This document shows, in pieces, positions 8,712 to 17,359 of a stretch of 64,000 nt of DNA. Made by a program: the position numbers and the translations under genes. The notes below the pieces were generated by a model. The model was not told the origin of the DNA. It saw only the letters and a program-made list of their open reading frames with translations, and did not search any database. The first letter of the stretch is position 1, and every line of letters starts with the position of its first letter. The stretch is from contig JAJLPB010000018.1 of NCBI GenBank assembly GCA_025548565.1, positions 1-64,000 of the forward strand, read 5' to 3'. This stretch comes from Rugamonas sp. A1-17 (GTDB taxonomy: Bacteria > Pseudomonadota > Gammaproteobacteria > Burkholderiales > Burkholderiaceae_D).

Positions 8712-9655
8712 AGCCGCTCTCCCGCGCGCTCCCTGTCGAGATAGCTGGCCGCGAGCGCGAGCAGTTCGGGCACCGCTTCGATATACCAATAGGTGAGGCC
8801 GACATTGACGTGGCCGAGGTAAGCTGCAAGCTTCGGCAGCTCCCGCGTCACGTCCATTCCGGCGCGATACCATTCGACTAGTCTTCCTGTCGCAAAGCTG
8901 TGCCGGAAATCTTGAAGGCGCGGTCCGTAACCATCGCGCCCATCGTCCGTCACTGCCCGCAGGCCGGTCGCGCGCGATATCCTCACGAACATGCTACGGG
9001 CACTGCAAGCATTTAGCCGCTTGCCGTGCTCGCCAACTAGAAACGCATCGCTCAATCGTTGTGAACAAAGTCTGTCGCGACTTTGTGCATAGCGTGCGAG
9101 CGCGGCGCGGGTCGACTCATCGACCGGAACGAAGCGTGATTTGCCGAACTTCGATTCTCGAATGGATAATATCCCGTTGACAAGGTCGACGTCGGCTTGA
9201 TCGAGGTGAATCGCTTCGCCTGGTCTGAGGCCCGTCGCCACCAGTAGCCCAATGAACGTCGAATAGGTCAGTGCCCGCATCCCTGTACGCGAATGCAATC
9301 GTGCCGCCTGGACCATGAGGTCGTCAATTTCCCGTTCTGTATAAATATGGGGCGGATTGCGCCGGCGACGGGCACTCAATAACCGTGTTGACGGAATCTC
9401 GTTGCGGCTGTCAATGGCGCTAAGCCATTTGGCGAATCCCCTCACCTGAGAGAGGCGTCGTCCCCATGTGGCGCGTTCGACAAACTTGGACTCCATCGCC
9501 CAGCGCATGGCCAGATCGGTGGTGATGAACTCGGCTCCCTCGCGTTCAAGCAAATCGACAAAATGGTCAAGTGCCAATGCCGGTTCATAGAATGTCGACC
9601 CGAGGGCGCGGCGAACCGCAACGTACTGAATCAGAGAATCGCGGATAGCGCCCAT
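8708..9655 (-). CDS. RIT tyrosine recombinase B, 315 aa
   Basis: Second gene of the trio. I chose the ATG at 9655 (MGAIRDSLIQYVAVRRALG) because it overlaps the upstream stop as TGATG and starts exactly where family-like sequence begins; the longer open frame to 10075 is only overlap with recombinase A. Catalytic features: TGLRPGEAIHL (Arg), SKFGKSRFVPV (Lys), LQDFRHSFATGRL (His-type box; here the usual HxxR reads DFRH) and LGHVNVGLTYWYIEAVPELL (Tyr). Overlap at both ends means all three recombinases are made from one coupled message. Confidence 0.87.
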   Translation of the reverse strand: MGAIRDSLIQYVAVRRALGSTFYEPALALDHFVDLLEREGAEFITTDLAMRWAMESKFVERATWGRRLSQVRGFAKWLSAIDSRNEIPSTRLLSARRRRNPPHIYTEREIDDLMVQAARLHSRTGMRALTYSTFIGLLVATGLRPGEAIHLDQADVDLVNGILSIRESKFGKSRFVPVDESTRAALARYAQSRDRLCSQRLSDAFLVGEHGKRLNACSARSMFVRISRATGLRAVTDDGRDGYGPRLQDFRHSFATGRLVEWYRAGMDVTRELPKLAAYLGHVNVGLTYWYIEAVPELLALAASYLDRERAGERL

Positions 9656-10884
9656 CACGCACCTCCCGATATTGGCCACGGGCGCGCCACGCCACGCAAG
9701 TCGTCGAACGCGACCTTCGCGTAAATCGCAGTACTGTCCTGCGAGCGGTGCCGCAACACCTCGGCAATTTCCGCCATTGACGCGCCGTGACGTATCATCG
9801 TCGTCGCCAGACCATGCCGGAACAAATGTGCGGCGCCGCGGCATGCTGGGCGAAACCCAGCGCGAACGAAGGCCAGTCGGACGATATGGCCGATCGCCGC
9901 CGGTCCCGCCAGGCCAACACGCGGCGCCCACATGCGCAGGAAGACCCGTCTGGACGCGCTTGAGCCACGGTCGTCGTGGAGGTAGATGGCCAGCGCCTCG
10001 CCAACGTCGGATAGGAGCGGCACATGTTCGATCATTTGCCCCTTGCCATGAATAACGAGCTCCGCCGAACGCCAACGGATGTCACCAATTTCGAGTGCAA
10101 CAATTTCGCTGGCACGCAAACCTAGGCGCGCCAGCAACAGCAAGATGGCATAGTCGCGGCGGCCGGTCGGCGTCAATCGATCCACAGTGGCAATAAGCGC
10201 TTCTTCTTGTTCGGGCGTGAGGAAGGTAGGCACGGATGACTGTCGGTATTTGCTGACCGTAGGAATCGACTCATACAGGTCACGCGGTGTATCGCCACGC
10301 AAGAAGAGGAAATGACAGAATGAGCGCAGGGCCACCGCCATGAGCCGCATGTACTCGCCCGACCTGCCTTTGCTGCGAGTAAGGAAGTGATTTCGAATCG
10401 TGGCGGCATCAAAAGAATCAGGAAAAATATCGCCGTCACCGGCATCCTGGCTGTCGAGGAAGTCTCGGATGAATGGGGCGTAGACAAGTACCGAGTTCTT
10501 AGCTAGGCCACGATCCTGCCTCAGATAGTCCACGTAGCGTCTGTGGATGTGGACGGTCTCCGATTCGTCGCCGGCTGCCGGCAATCGCACGATGCCTTCG
10601 TCGCGCAGATAAGTGAGAAACAGCCGCATTGCGGCAAGCTCAAACTGGACACGGGCTGCGGGCGGCCCGCTCAGACGCTTCAAGAAGGAAGTAATAGCAG
10701 ATTCGTCAAGGTCCGCCACCATGACATTCTTGCTCATCATCCAGCGCGAGAGGGCAGACAAGACCCGTCGCTTATCGCAAAGTGTTACTTCGGAATATCG
10801 CGAGGTCCGAAGACGTTCGAGGAATGCTTCAATGTAGCGGGTCGGCAGTCCCGCAGATATGCCGTCTGTGTTTGTCGCCTTCAT
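9655..10884 (-). CDS. RIT tyrosine recombinase A, 409 aa
   Basis: First and longest gene of the trio, starting MKATNTDGISAGL at 10884, about 105 bases inside the right terminal repeat. It carries an N-terminal core-binding region and an integrase catalytic domain: ARLGLRASEIVAL (Arg), IHGKGQMIEHVPLL (Lys), AHLFRHGLATTMIRHG (HxxR) and LRHRSQDSTAIYAKV (His and Tyr). It is co-transcribed with the two smaller recombinases. There is no accessory cargo in the element, as is usual for RITs. Confidence 0.88.
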   Translation of the reverse strand: MKATNTDGISAGLPTRYIEAFLERLRTSRYSEVTLCDKRRVLSALSRWMMSKNVMVADLDESAITSFLKRLSGPPAARVQFELAAMRLFLTYLRDEGIVRLPAAGDESETVHIHRRYVDYLRQDRGLAKNSVLVYAPFIRDFLDSQDAGDGDIFPDSFDAATIRNHFLTRSKGRSGEYMRLMAVALRSFCHFLFLRGDTPRDLYESIPTVSKYRQSSVPTFLTPEQEEALIATVDRLTPTGRRDYAILLLLARLGLRASEIVALEIGDIRWRSAELVIHGKGQMIEHVPLLSDVGEALAIYLHDDRGSSASRRVFLRMWAPRVGLAGPAAIGHIVRLAFVRAGFRPACRGAAHLFRHGLATTMIRHGASMAEIAEVLRHRSQDSTAIYAKVAFDDLRGVARPWPISGGA

Positions 10885-10988
10885 TTGATTTCTCCCCCGA
10901 CCAGCGTGATTGCCAGCCTGAAGAAATCATACGGATTATGCCGACTCGCAACTCATCAATGGTATGTATGAGAGCGGCCGTCGTTCCC

Positions 10989-11017
10989 GACTCGGCATAA
11001 TCCAAGAGTCGGCATAA
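10989..11017 (-). repeat. RIT right terminal inverted repeat
   Basis: Exact 29-bp inverted copy of 7622-7650. A further partial copy of the core (GGATTATGCCGACTC) lies inside at about 10933-10947, so the right end has extra binding cores, as reported for RIT ends. Confidence 0.9.
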
Positions 11018-11018
11018 T

Positions 11019-11270
11019 TTGATCGAACGCGACATCCGGCCATTCACCACCGGCCGGAAAAATTGGCTGTTCAGTTCAACGGCCGCCGGCGCGAATGCCA
11101 GTGCGGTGATTTACAGCCTCATGCTGACCTGTCGCGCATGCGGGGTCGAGCCGTATGCCTATCTGCGTCACGTACTAAACGAGTTGCCAAGCCGCGCCGC
11201 TGGGGACGACATCCGCGATCTGCTGCCCTTCAACTATGCCACGTCACCTCGTGATTGCCTTGAAACGTGA
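11019..11270 (+). pseudogene. tnpC: IS66 transposase TnpC, 3' fragment
   Basis: Encodes the last 83 residues of the IS66 transposase, starting LIERDIRPFTTGRKNWLFSS, which contains the catalytic Glu and the conserved C-terminal IS66 block up to YAYLRHVLNELP. It fits in frame onto the 5' part ending at 7590; the joined protein would be 524 aa, a normal length. It lacks its own start signals and is not expected to be expressed on its own. Confidence 0.9.
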
Positions 11271-11369
11271 GGAGTCGCGCGTCATCGCCGTTGAATACGC
11301 TGCGCTGCATGGCTCGACCTAGATCATCCAACGTAGTTTCTTGGAACCGGCGAAAAGTCGCCAGCGGAC

Positions 11370-11714
11370 CTAGCTCTTATGCCCCAGCGCTATCACGAAA
11401 GCACCAGCGAAAGCTAAGAGCACGCCTGCCAAATCCGTCCAGCGCGGCGTGATACCGTCCACAAGAAAAAGCCAGAACATGGCGGCAACAATGTACACGG
11501 CACCGTAGGTGGCGTAAACGCGGCCACTAGCAGCTGGGTGCAGTGTCAGCAGCCAAACAAAAAGCACCAGACTGATGGCCGCCGGTACCAGCAACCAAGG
11601 GGAGCCCTTTCCGCTGAGCCAGAGCATCGGCAAATAACAACCAAGCAGTTCAGCTATCGCGGTAACTGCAAACAATCCCAACGTCCGGGGAATCATGATC
11701 GAATCCATGGTCAT
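11370..11714 (-). CDS. YnfA/UPF0060-family small membrane protein, 114 aa
   Basis: Four predicted membrane helices in about 110 residues, with the family pattern TAIAELLGCYLPMLWL near the start, GRVYATYGAVYIVAAMFWLF in the middle and GVLLAFAGAFVIAL at the end. These match the UPF0060 (YnfA) family, relatives of small multidrug-type transporters of unknown substrate. The start at 11714 overlaps the stop of the MerR gene (ATGA); an in-frame ATG at 11708 is an alternative. The gene therefore sits in one operon behind the metal-type regulator, suggesting a role in metal or toxicant tolerance, which is inference. Confidence 0.85.
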   Translation of the reverse strand: MTMDSIMIPRTLGLFAVTAIAELLGCYLPMLWLSGKGSPWLLVPAAISLVLFVWLLTLHPAASGRVYATYGAVYIVAAMFWLFLVDGITPRWTDLAGVLLAFAGAFVIALGHKS

Positions 11715-12226
11715 TTCCGCTTCAATTCGGTCACGATCGACCCCAGCCCTGTTGCCGTGGAGCGCGAGGTTTCAGGTTTGCAAGCTACGCTACCCGCCTT
11801 GCCGCCGCAGCCTGATGACGCCATATCATCGATGATCACGCAATCTCGCGTCGGTCCGCCATTGCAAGAGGTGTCGCAGTCTCCGACGAAGGCCGCCAGA
11901 CTAATCTCTAGTTCACGCATCTCCGCCAGCTTCACTCGGACCTGCTCAAGATGTGCTTGTGCCAAATCGCGCACTTCTGCGCATGAGCGGTCCCCGTCTT
12001 CGAATAAACCAGCAAGGTCGCGGACCTGGTCAATCGGGAAGCCGAAATCCCGACAGCGCTTGATGAATGTGAGTCGCTTCAGGTCGCCATCCCGATAATA
12101 CCGATGCCCATTGGTCGAGCGTTCCGGGCGTGGAAGAAGGCCGATTTGTTCGTAATAGCGGATTGTTGGCACCGTGCAGTGTGTTTGTTCCGACAGTGCG
12201 CCGATCGTCAGTTTCGTTGCTGGCAT
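11711..12226 (-). CDS. MerR-family metal-type regulator
   Basis: Starts MPATKLTIGALSEQTHC with the MerR winged helix (TIRYYEQIGLLPRPER, then GHRYYRDGDLKRLTFIKRCR) followed by the dimerisation coil. A Cys in DRSCAEV and a Cys-rich C-terminal segment (CDTSCNGGPTRDC) are candidate metal ligands, as in the PbrR/CadR/ZntR group. The C-terminal tail is longer than usual (about 170 aa in total). It is divergent from the MerT-like gene, and the shared gap contains a MerR-type promoter with a 19-bp spacer. It should be bound there and switch on the gene cluster in response to a thiophilic metal; which metal cannot be told. Confidence 0.85.
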   Translation of the reverse strand: MPATKLTIGALSEQTHCTVPTIRYYEQIGLLPRPERSTNGHRYYRDGDLKRLTFIKRCRDFGFPIDQVRDLAGLFEDGDRSCAEVRDLAQAHLEQVRVKLAEMRELEISLAAFVGDCDTSCNGGPTRDCVIIDDMASSGCGGKAGSVACKPETSRSTATGLGSIVTELKRK

Positions 12227-12246
12227 CAATATTCCATAAAATGTTC

Positions 12247-12277
12247 TTGCACCTAAAGCTACTTGAGGTCTTATCCT
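12247..12277 (+). promoter_or_regulatory. MerR-type promoter/operator
   Basis: TTGCAC (12247-12252) and TATCCT (12272-12277) are separated by 19 bases, the over-long spacing typical of MerR-activated promoters. The spacer holds the dyad ACCTAAAGCTACTTGAGGT. It points towards the MerT-like gene starting at 12312. Confidence 0.75.
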
Positions 12278-12311
12278 TGGACTTTATCAGAAAATCATTA
12301 TTGAGGTGAAT

Positions 12312-12932
12312 ATGGAACTGTCGCGCAAACAAGTCGAAAAGGCCGGCACCGTAGCCAGTGTTGGCATCTGGGGCGCGCTTGTCCTCGCCTGCGCTGCTTG
12401 TTGTCTGCCACTCGTGGCGCCGTTGCTTGCCTGGCTGGGGGTAGCTGGATTGACGCTGGCTGGCCCTGTCGGCGTCGCGGCCGGCGCGGTCGGCGCCGGA
12501 GCGTTGGTGTGGATTACTGTTGCACGACGCCGCCGGCGAGCGCAATGTCAAGCCGCGCCCACTACCAATTCGCCTTGCCAGGCAGGCTGTGCTGAGAACA
12601 GCGGGACTTCGAAGGCCGGCGTTGAATATAACCCGGCGCCGATTGCGTGCACGCTTTCGGGGGCCGACTTCAAAGAGCGTGCGCTGTGGCTCACCGAGCT
12701 AAAAAAGCGCGCGCTCATCCGGCACCGGCTCGATGGTTTAAGTGTTCACTTGGTGTACCGGCTGGAAGCTGCCGCCGACGTTGAGAAAATGGTCCGGCAG
12801 GAGCAAGCCTGCTGCGCTTTCCTACATTTCGATCTACAGCGTACATCGACGGGCATGGAGTTGAAAGTCACAGCGCCGGTCGAGGCAGCGGCCGATGCAC
12901 AGGCACTGTTCGCTCACCTTATCCCTGGTTAA
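12312..12932 (+). CDS. MerT-like Cys-rich membrane protein fused to a Cys-Cys domain, 206 aa
   Basis: The ATG at 12312 follows a GAGGTG ribosome site. Residues 10-75 form two or three membrane helices with an ACAACCLPLVAP motif, resembling the vicinal cysteines of MerT-type mercury transporters. A Cys-containing loop follows (about 80-100). The C-terminal half (about 112-206, starting CTLSGADFKERALWL and containing VRQEQACCAFLHFDL) matches a small domain often found beside metal-resistance genes; its role is unknown to me. It lies directly under the MerR-type promoter, so it is probably the first gene of the induced operon leading into the dsbD-like gene. Metal uptake or hand-over to the thioredoxin-type proteins is inference. 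Confidence 0.7.
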   Translation: MELSRKQVEKAGTVASVGIWGALVLACAACCLPLVAPLLAWLGVAGLTLAGPVGVAAGAVGAGALVWITVARRRRRAQCQAAPTTNSPCQAGCAENSGTSKAGVEYNPAPIACTLSGADFKERALWLTELKKRALIRHRLDGLSVHLVYRLEAAADVEKMVRQEQACCAFLHFDLQRTSTGMELKVTAPVEAAADAQALFAHLIPG

Positions 12933-12997
12933 AGTTGCAGCCTCCCACCATCTCGTGTATTTCGAAAGCACCTGTGTTTCGCTTTATCCAGCGGCAT

Positions 12998-13895
12998 ATG
13001 TTCGCAATCGCTATTGCAGTCACAACCACGTGCGCGGCACCTTCACAAGCATTTTCCCAAACAGCACAAGTAAAGACGAGCCATGCTCAAGCCGAGCTAA
13101 TGGTACATGCCCCGGCCGGTCTGAAACCTGGTCAGCCAGTGTGGCTCGGACTTTCAATCCGCCATCTGCCTGGTTGGCATACATACTGGAAGAACCCCGG
13201 CGATTCCGGTTTGGCGACGAGCCTCGCTTGGAAACTGCCGTCTGGGGTAAGTGTGAATCCGATTCTATGGCCAACGCCACAGCAATTCCCTGTTGGCCCC
13301 CTAATGAATTACGGTTACGCGGGCGAAGTTCTTTTGCCTGTACGGCTAAACCTGCCGTCTGACTACACAGGCGCGCCGTTAGCAATTCATCTGCGCGCAA
13401 ACTGGCTTGTTTGTCGCGAGCTGTGCATTCCGGAGTCTGGTGATTTCGAGGTACAGGTTGCTGCCAACCGGCCACTGACGGAGCATGCGCGCTACTTCGA
13501 CGCTGCTTTCTTGTCCGCGCCCGTCGCATATGCCGCCAAGGCTTCGGCGCATGTTGAGCCCGGTGTGCTCGTCGTAACGGTGGCAGGGTTGCGGGGCGGG
13601 GCCAGCGGAGTACCTCCAAAATTTTTTTTAGAGAACGAAGGTGTGATTCAATACGCTGCAGTGCCGACCAGCGTGTGGAACGGGAGGGGTCTCACGTTAA
13701 GGGTTCCGCTAGACGCTCAGCGCAGTGCAAGTCCGTCCGCAATGCAAGCGGTATTAACCTTCCCGAGACAGCCCGCAGGGCTACGTATCGAATTTGATGT
13801 CATCGGGGGCTGGTCAAACGCAGCAGCGGCACCTGCAGTGACAGCTCAGAATAGACAGTCTCCAGTAGCCTCGCCGATGCCCTTCTGGATTGGGA
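12998..13895 (+). pseudogene. dsbD: dsbD-like gene, 5' part (periplasmic domain), cut by IS256-family element
   Basis: Start chosen at ATG 12998, which begins a plausible signal peptide (MFAIAIAVTTTCAAPSQAFS). The rest is the N-terminal immunoglobulin-like domain seen in DsbD/ScsB-type proteins: HLPGWHTYWKNPGDSG, then LRANWLVCRELCIPESGDF with the paired redox cysteines. The frame is broken at 13895 by an IS. After removing the IS and one copy of the 8-bp duplication (13896-15288), codons join as ...PFWIG-T-LLAFGGGVLLNLMPC..., giving an intact 699-aa protein. The frame as present runs on into IS sequence to 13960. Confidence 0.9.
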
Positions 13896-15280
13896 GATTG
13901 TGCCCCGCAGCGTGGTGTATGAAGTTGGCGCCGAGTTCAGCGCTAATGCTTGAGCAATGACGAGGAGGCCATCGTGATTCATGGGTAGGTTTGGGTTTGC
14001 AGACTCAACCAACTCTGGAGACCACGATGACCAACCCCACTACTATGGCATTGACGGAACTCGCCGCCAAGGGTGTCGATGCCGATTTCATCAAACAAAC
14101 GCTTCAATTTGCCCTGCAAAGGTTGATGGACATGGATGTCGAGGCGTTGTGCCAAGCCGCCTACGGCGAGCGCAGCGAGGAACGCGTCAACAGTCGCAAC
14201 GGGTACCGCGAGCGCGCCTTGGAAACCCGCGCCGGGACGGTCGACCTGAAGATTCCCAAGCTGCGCAGCGGCAGCTATTTCCCCGGGTTTCTGGAGCCAC
14301 GCCGCACCGCCGAGAAGGCGCTGACGGCGGTGATTCAAGAGGCCTATATCCAGGGGATCTCGACGCGCTCGGTGGACGATTTGGTGAAAGCCATGGGCAT
14401 GAGCGGCGTGTCCAAAAGCCAGGTCTCACGGCTGTGCGGCGAGATCGATGAGCGGGTGAAGGAGTTCCTGCAGCGCCCACTGGAGGGCGATTGGCCATAT
14501 CTCTGGATTGACGCGACCTACGTCAAGACGCGTCAGAACGGGCGCGTGGTGTCCGTGGCCGTAATAATCGCCGTCGCCGTCAACACCGAGGGCGTGCGCG
14601 AGATTATTGGCGTGGCGACCGGTGCCTCGGAAGCCGAGCCATTCTGGACCGAGTTCCTGCGCAGCCTGACGCACCGGGGTCTGCGCGGCGTGAAGCTGGT
14701 GATCTCCGATGCCCATGAAGGCCTCAAGGCCGCCATCTCCAAGGTCCTGACGGCTAGTTGGCAACGCTGCCGGGTGCATTTCGTGCGCAACGCCTTGGCC
14801 CATGCCAACAAGGGACAGCGTCAGGCGCTGCTGGCCCTGATCAACACCATTTTCGCCCAGGAGACCCCGGAGGCGGCCAGCGCCCAGTGGCGCATCGTCA
14901 CCGATCAGCTGCGCACCAAATTTCCCAAGCTGGCCGACATGATGGAGGCTGCCGAGCACGATGTACTGGCCTACATGGCCTTCCCCAGCGCTCACCGCGT
15001 CCAGCTGCGCAGCACAAATCCGCTGGAGCGCTTGAACGCCGAGGTCAAGCGGCGTACCAACGTGGTCGGTATCTTCCCCAACGAGCGCGCCATCATCCGC
15101 CTCGTCGGCGCTATGATGTTGGAGCAAAATGACGAATGGTCCCTGCAGCGGAGATACATGCAGCTGGAGGGCCTGCAGTCCTTGAACGATCAGCCGGCGC
15201 GGCTTTCCGCCGTGATCAGCTGAGCGGGAGCCCAGCCTCCCATGAATCGCGACTCATACACCACTGCTGGGGACACAATC
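13896..15280 (+). mobile_element. IS256-family insertion sequence, 1385 bp
   Basis: Imperfect terminal repeats of about 27 bp: GATTGTGCCCCGCAG... at 13896 and, reading inwards from 15280 on the other strand, GATTGTGTCCCCAGC.... The target duplication GATTGGGA is exact on both sides (13888-13895 and 15281-15288). One transposase gene fills the element. The intact duplication and the perfectly recoverable host gene suggest a recent insertion. Confidence 0.93.
14027..15223 (+). CDS. IS256-family transposase, 398 aa
   Basis: Full-length mutator-type transposase: RNGYRERALETRAGTVDLKI near the N-terminus, the IS256 region WPYLWIDATYVKTRQNG with the first Asp, VKLVISDAHEGLKAA with the second, CRVHFVRNAL, and the C-terminal STNPLERLNAEVKRRTNVVG containing the catalytic Glu region. 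I prefer ATG 14027, preceded by GGAGACC, over the TTG at 13991. Length of about 400 aa is normal for the family. No frameshift is visible, so it is probably active. Confidence 0.92.
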   Translation: MTNPTTMALTELAAKGVDADFIKQTLQFALQRLMDMDVEALCQAAYGERSEERVNSRNGYRERALETRAGTVDLKIPKLRSGSYFPGFLEPRRTAEKALTAVIQEAYIQGISTRSVDDLVKAMGMSGVSKSQVSRLCGEIDERVKEFLQRPLEGDWPYLWIDATYVKTRQNGRVVSVAVIIAVAVNTEGVREIIGVATGASEAEPFWTEFLRSLTHRGLRGVKLVISDAHEGLKAAISKVLTASWQRCRVHFVRNALAHANKGQRQALLALINTIFAQETPEAASAQWRIVTDQLRTKFPKLADMMEAAEHDVLAYMAFPSAHRVQLRSTNPLERLNAEVKRRTNVVGIFPNERAIIRLVGAMMLEQNDEWSLQRRYMQLEGLQSLNDQPARLSAVIS

Positions 15281-15288
15281 GATTGGGA

Positions 15289-16490
15289 CGCTCCTCGCAT
15301 TTGGCGGTGGCGTACTACTCAACCTGATGCCATGTGTGTTTCCGATACTTTCATTGAAAATATTGGGGTTTGCTCAGCATTCCGGCACGCGGAAGGCCGC
15401 TGCTATGAGTGGTGCGGCATACGCCATAGGCATCGTAATGAGCTTTGTTGGCCTTGCGGCGATTCTATTAACGGTCCGCAGTGGCGGCGCTCAGTTGGGG
15501 TGGGGATTCCAGCTACAGTCACCAGCGTTCATTACATTGCTGAGTGCACTCTTTACCCTGATTGGCCTCAACTTGGCAGGTGTATTCGAGGTTGGGACCA
15601 TGATGCCCCAATCCATCGCTTCCCTTCGGGCACACAACCCGCTAGTGGATGACGTTCTCAGTGGCGTGCTGGCTGTTGCTGTGGCGTCGCCATGCACTGC
15701 GCCCCTGATGGGCGCGGCAATCGGAGCTACGCTGACACTGCCTGCTCCCTTGGCACTCGCCACATTTGCCGCGCTAGGCTTTGGGATGGCCGCGCCGTAC
15801 GTCGTTGCGTGTTTTTGGCCAGCGCTTGGTCGGCGGTTGCCTCGACCTGGTCCTTGGATGGTACGACTCAAAACGCTAATGGCATTTCCGATGTTCGGCA
15901 CGGTTATCTGGTTACTTTGGGTCCTGGGTGAACAGGTCGGCAACGATGTCGTGGCCCAAGTAATGGTTCTGTTGTTGGTGTTGAGCTTTTGCGTCTGGCT
16001 AGTGAGCGTACCTACCGCGCGGCGCCGGACGGCCATGCTGTTGAAGTTCACCGCAGTGGCCTCCGCAGCGATTGTTGCCGTTTGGGCGTGGCCGCAACTT
16101 CAAGTTCGCAGCGGCGACGATCTACATACCGTCATGATTCAGAATGATGAAGTATGGCAGGCATGGTCTCCTACTGCTGTGCAACAGGCCAGACTGGCGG
16201 GCACGGCAGTGTTTGTTGATTTCACTGCCGCATGGTGTATCACCTGCCAATTCAACAAACGCACCACGCTTAATGATCCAAATGTTCTGGCAGCATTCAA
16301 GGAGAAAAAGGTCTTGCTGATGCGTGCCGATTGGACGCGGCGCGATGAGCGGATCACGCGCGAGCTGGCCAGCCTTGGCCGAAATGGCGTTCCCGTATAC
16401 GCGCTATACCGACCGACCGTCCAAGACCCGCTAGTCTTGCCGGAGGTACTCAACAAAACTATGGTGCTTGATGCACTCAAATCACTTTGA
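15289..16490 (+). pseudogene. dsbD: dsbD-like gene, 3' part (membrane and thioredoxin domains)
   Basis: Continues the broken dsbD-like gene in frame. The eight-helix membrane domain starts NLMPCVFPILSLKILGFAQH with the conserved redox Cys, and the second membrane Cys lies in VASPCTAPLMG. The C-terminal thioredoxin-like domain has FTAAWCITCQFNKR with the CxxC active site. Known role: such proteins pass electrons from cytoplasmic thioredoxin to periplasmic partners. Position directly upstream of a secreted thioredoxin-fold gene fits this. A start within this part (ATG at 15330) could give the membrane and thioredoxin part alone, but this would lack the periplasmic domain. Confidence 0.88.
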
Positions 16491-16516
16491 CACGGCTGTT
16501 CACCCAGGAGAAATTC

Positions 16517-17134
16517 ATGAAAGCTCTTTTACAATCATCAGTCGTTGCGTTGGCCTTGTTTAGTTCGTCGCTAGTATCGGCTCAGGCCGTCGTGGGCCAG
16601 CCAGCTCCGGTTTTCACCAGCGTGAATACGTTGGGACAGGCGGTGTCGCTTAGCCAATTCAAGGGTAAGTATGTTGTGATGGAATGGTTCAACCCCGATT
16701 GTCCCTACACCCAAGGGCACTATGAAAGCGGCAACATGCCTGCTGTTCAAAAATACGCGACGGACAAGGGGGTGGTCTGGTTGTCGGTGAATACGACCGA
16801 TGAGCCAGCGAAGACAGCGCAGGTGGCAACGGCACTAACTGCATGGATGAAGAGTAAGAAGTCGTCGTCTACTGCCACTTTGGTGGACGCCGATGGAAAG
16901 ATTGGGCGAGCATATGGAGCGCGGACCACCCCGCACATGTTCATGATAGATCCGCAAGGCAAACTGATTTACGCGGGAGCTATCGACAGTAAAGTGCCCT
17001 CAAGCCCTGCGGATATCGCCAGCGCTACGAATTACGTTCGACAGGGACTTGACGAGATACTTTCTGGAAAAATGATAAGCCAAGCAGTGACGAAACCGTA
17101 TGGGTGCTCTGTCAAGTACAGTAAAGCTGGCTAA
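16517..17134 (+). CDS. Secreted thioredoxin-fold (AhpC/TSA or TlpA-like) protein, 205 aa
   Basis: The ATG at 16517 follows CAGGAGAA and begins a signal peptide ending near SLVSAQA. The mature part has the redoxin fold: GQPAPVFTSVNTLGQAVSLS, FKGKYVVMEWFNPDCPYTQG with a single active-site Cys, and the cis-Pro region ARTTPHMFMIDPQGKLIYAG. The single-Cys CPYT motif in place of CxxC is closer to peroxiredoxin-like proteins. A second Cys occurs near the C-terminus (YGCSVKY). It follows the dsbD-like gene after 26 bases, so it was probably its periplasmic redox partner in the MerR-controlled operon. Confidence 0.8.
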   Translation: MKALLQSSVVALALFSSSLVSAQAVVGQPAPVFTSVNTLGQAVSLSQFKGKYVVMEWFNPDCPYTQGHYESGNMPAVQKYATDKGVVWLSVNTTDEPAKTAQVATALTAWMKSKKSSSTATLVDADGKIGRAYGARTTPHMFMIDPQGKLIYAGAIDSKVPSSPADIASATNYVRQGLDEILSGKMISQAVTKPYGCSVKYSKAG

Positions 17135-17359
17135 CGGGTAAGTGCGTGTCAGCGCGGCATAGAAGCTCAACGCCAGGGTGCTCGACTGGCTCCCAATTGT
17201 GCCGGCGAAAACAGCTGTGACATCGGATGCTCGGTGCATTCAATTTGCTATGAGAAACCGAGCTATCCCAGCGGGCGAACTCCAGTTTATCCGCAGTTTG
17301 GCTTGCACTACGCAGCCATTGGCAAGGTGCAGCGAAATTAGCGCTTACGGTTGACCTCG

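Larger units (their letters stand above)
7591..11018 (-). mobile_element. Recombinase-in-trio (RIT) element
   Basis: Three tyrosine recombinase genes, each overlapping the next, lie on the minus strand between inverted repeats 7622-7650 and 10989-11017; this is the defining layout of RIT elements. The left end carries an extra 31 bases (7591-7621) outside the terminal repeat, including a CATGCCG/CGGCATG hairpin at 7597-7614. The insertion point in IS66 tnpC can be placed to within one or two bases because removal of 7591-11018 restores the coding frame. Confidence 0.85.
5286..11270 (+). mobile_element. IS66-family element interrupted by a RIT element
   Basis: Three genes in the order tnpA-tnpB-tnpC identify an IS66-family element. 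Its tnpC is split by a 3.4-kb insertion (7591-11018); joining 7590 to 11019 restores an unbroken frame. The left boundary is a guess from a GTAAG start near 5286, as IS66 ends usually begin GTAA. A clear matching right terminal repeat was not found beyond 11270, so the exact limits are uncertain. Confidence 0.6.

Noticed and set aside
9655..10075. Long N-terminal extension of RIT recombinase B
   Set aside because: It overlaps recombinase A for 400 bases and looks like a shadow frame; the ATG at 9655 overlaps the upstream stop as in the other junction.
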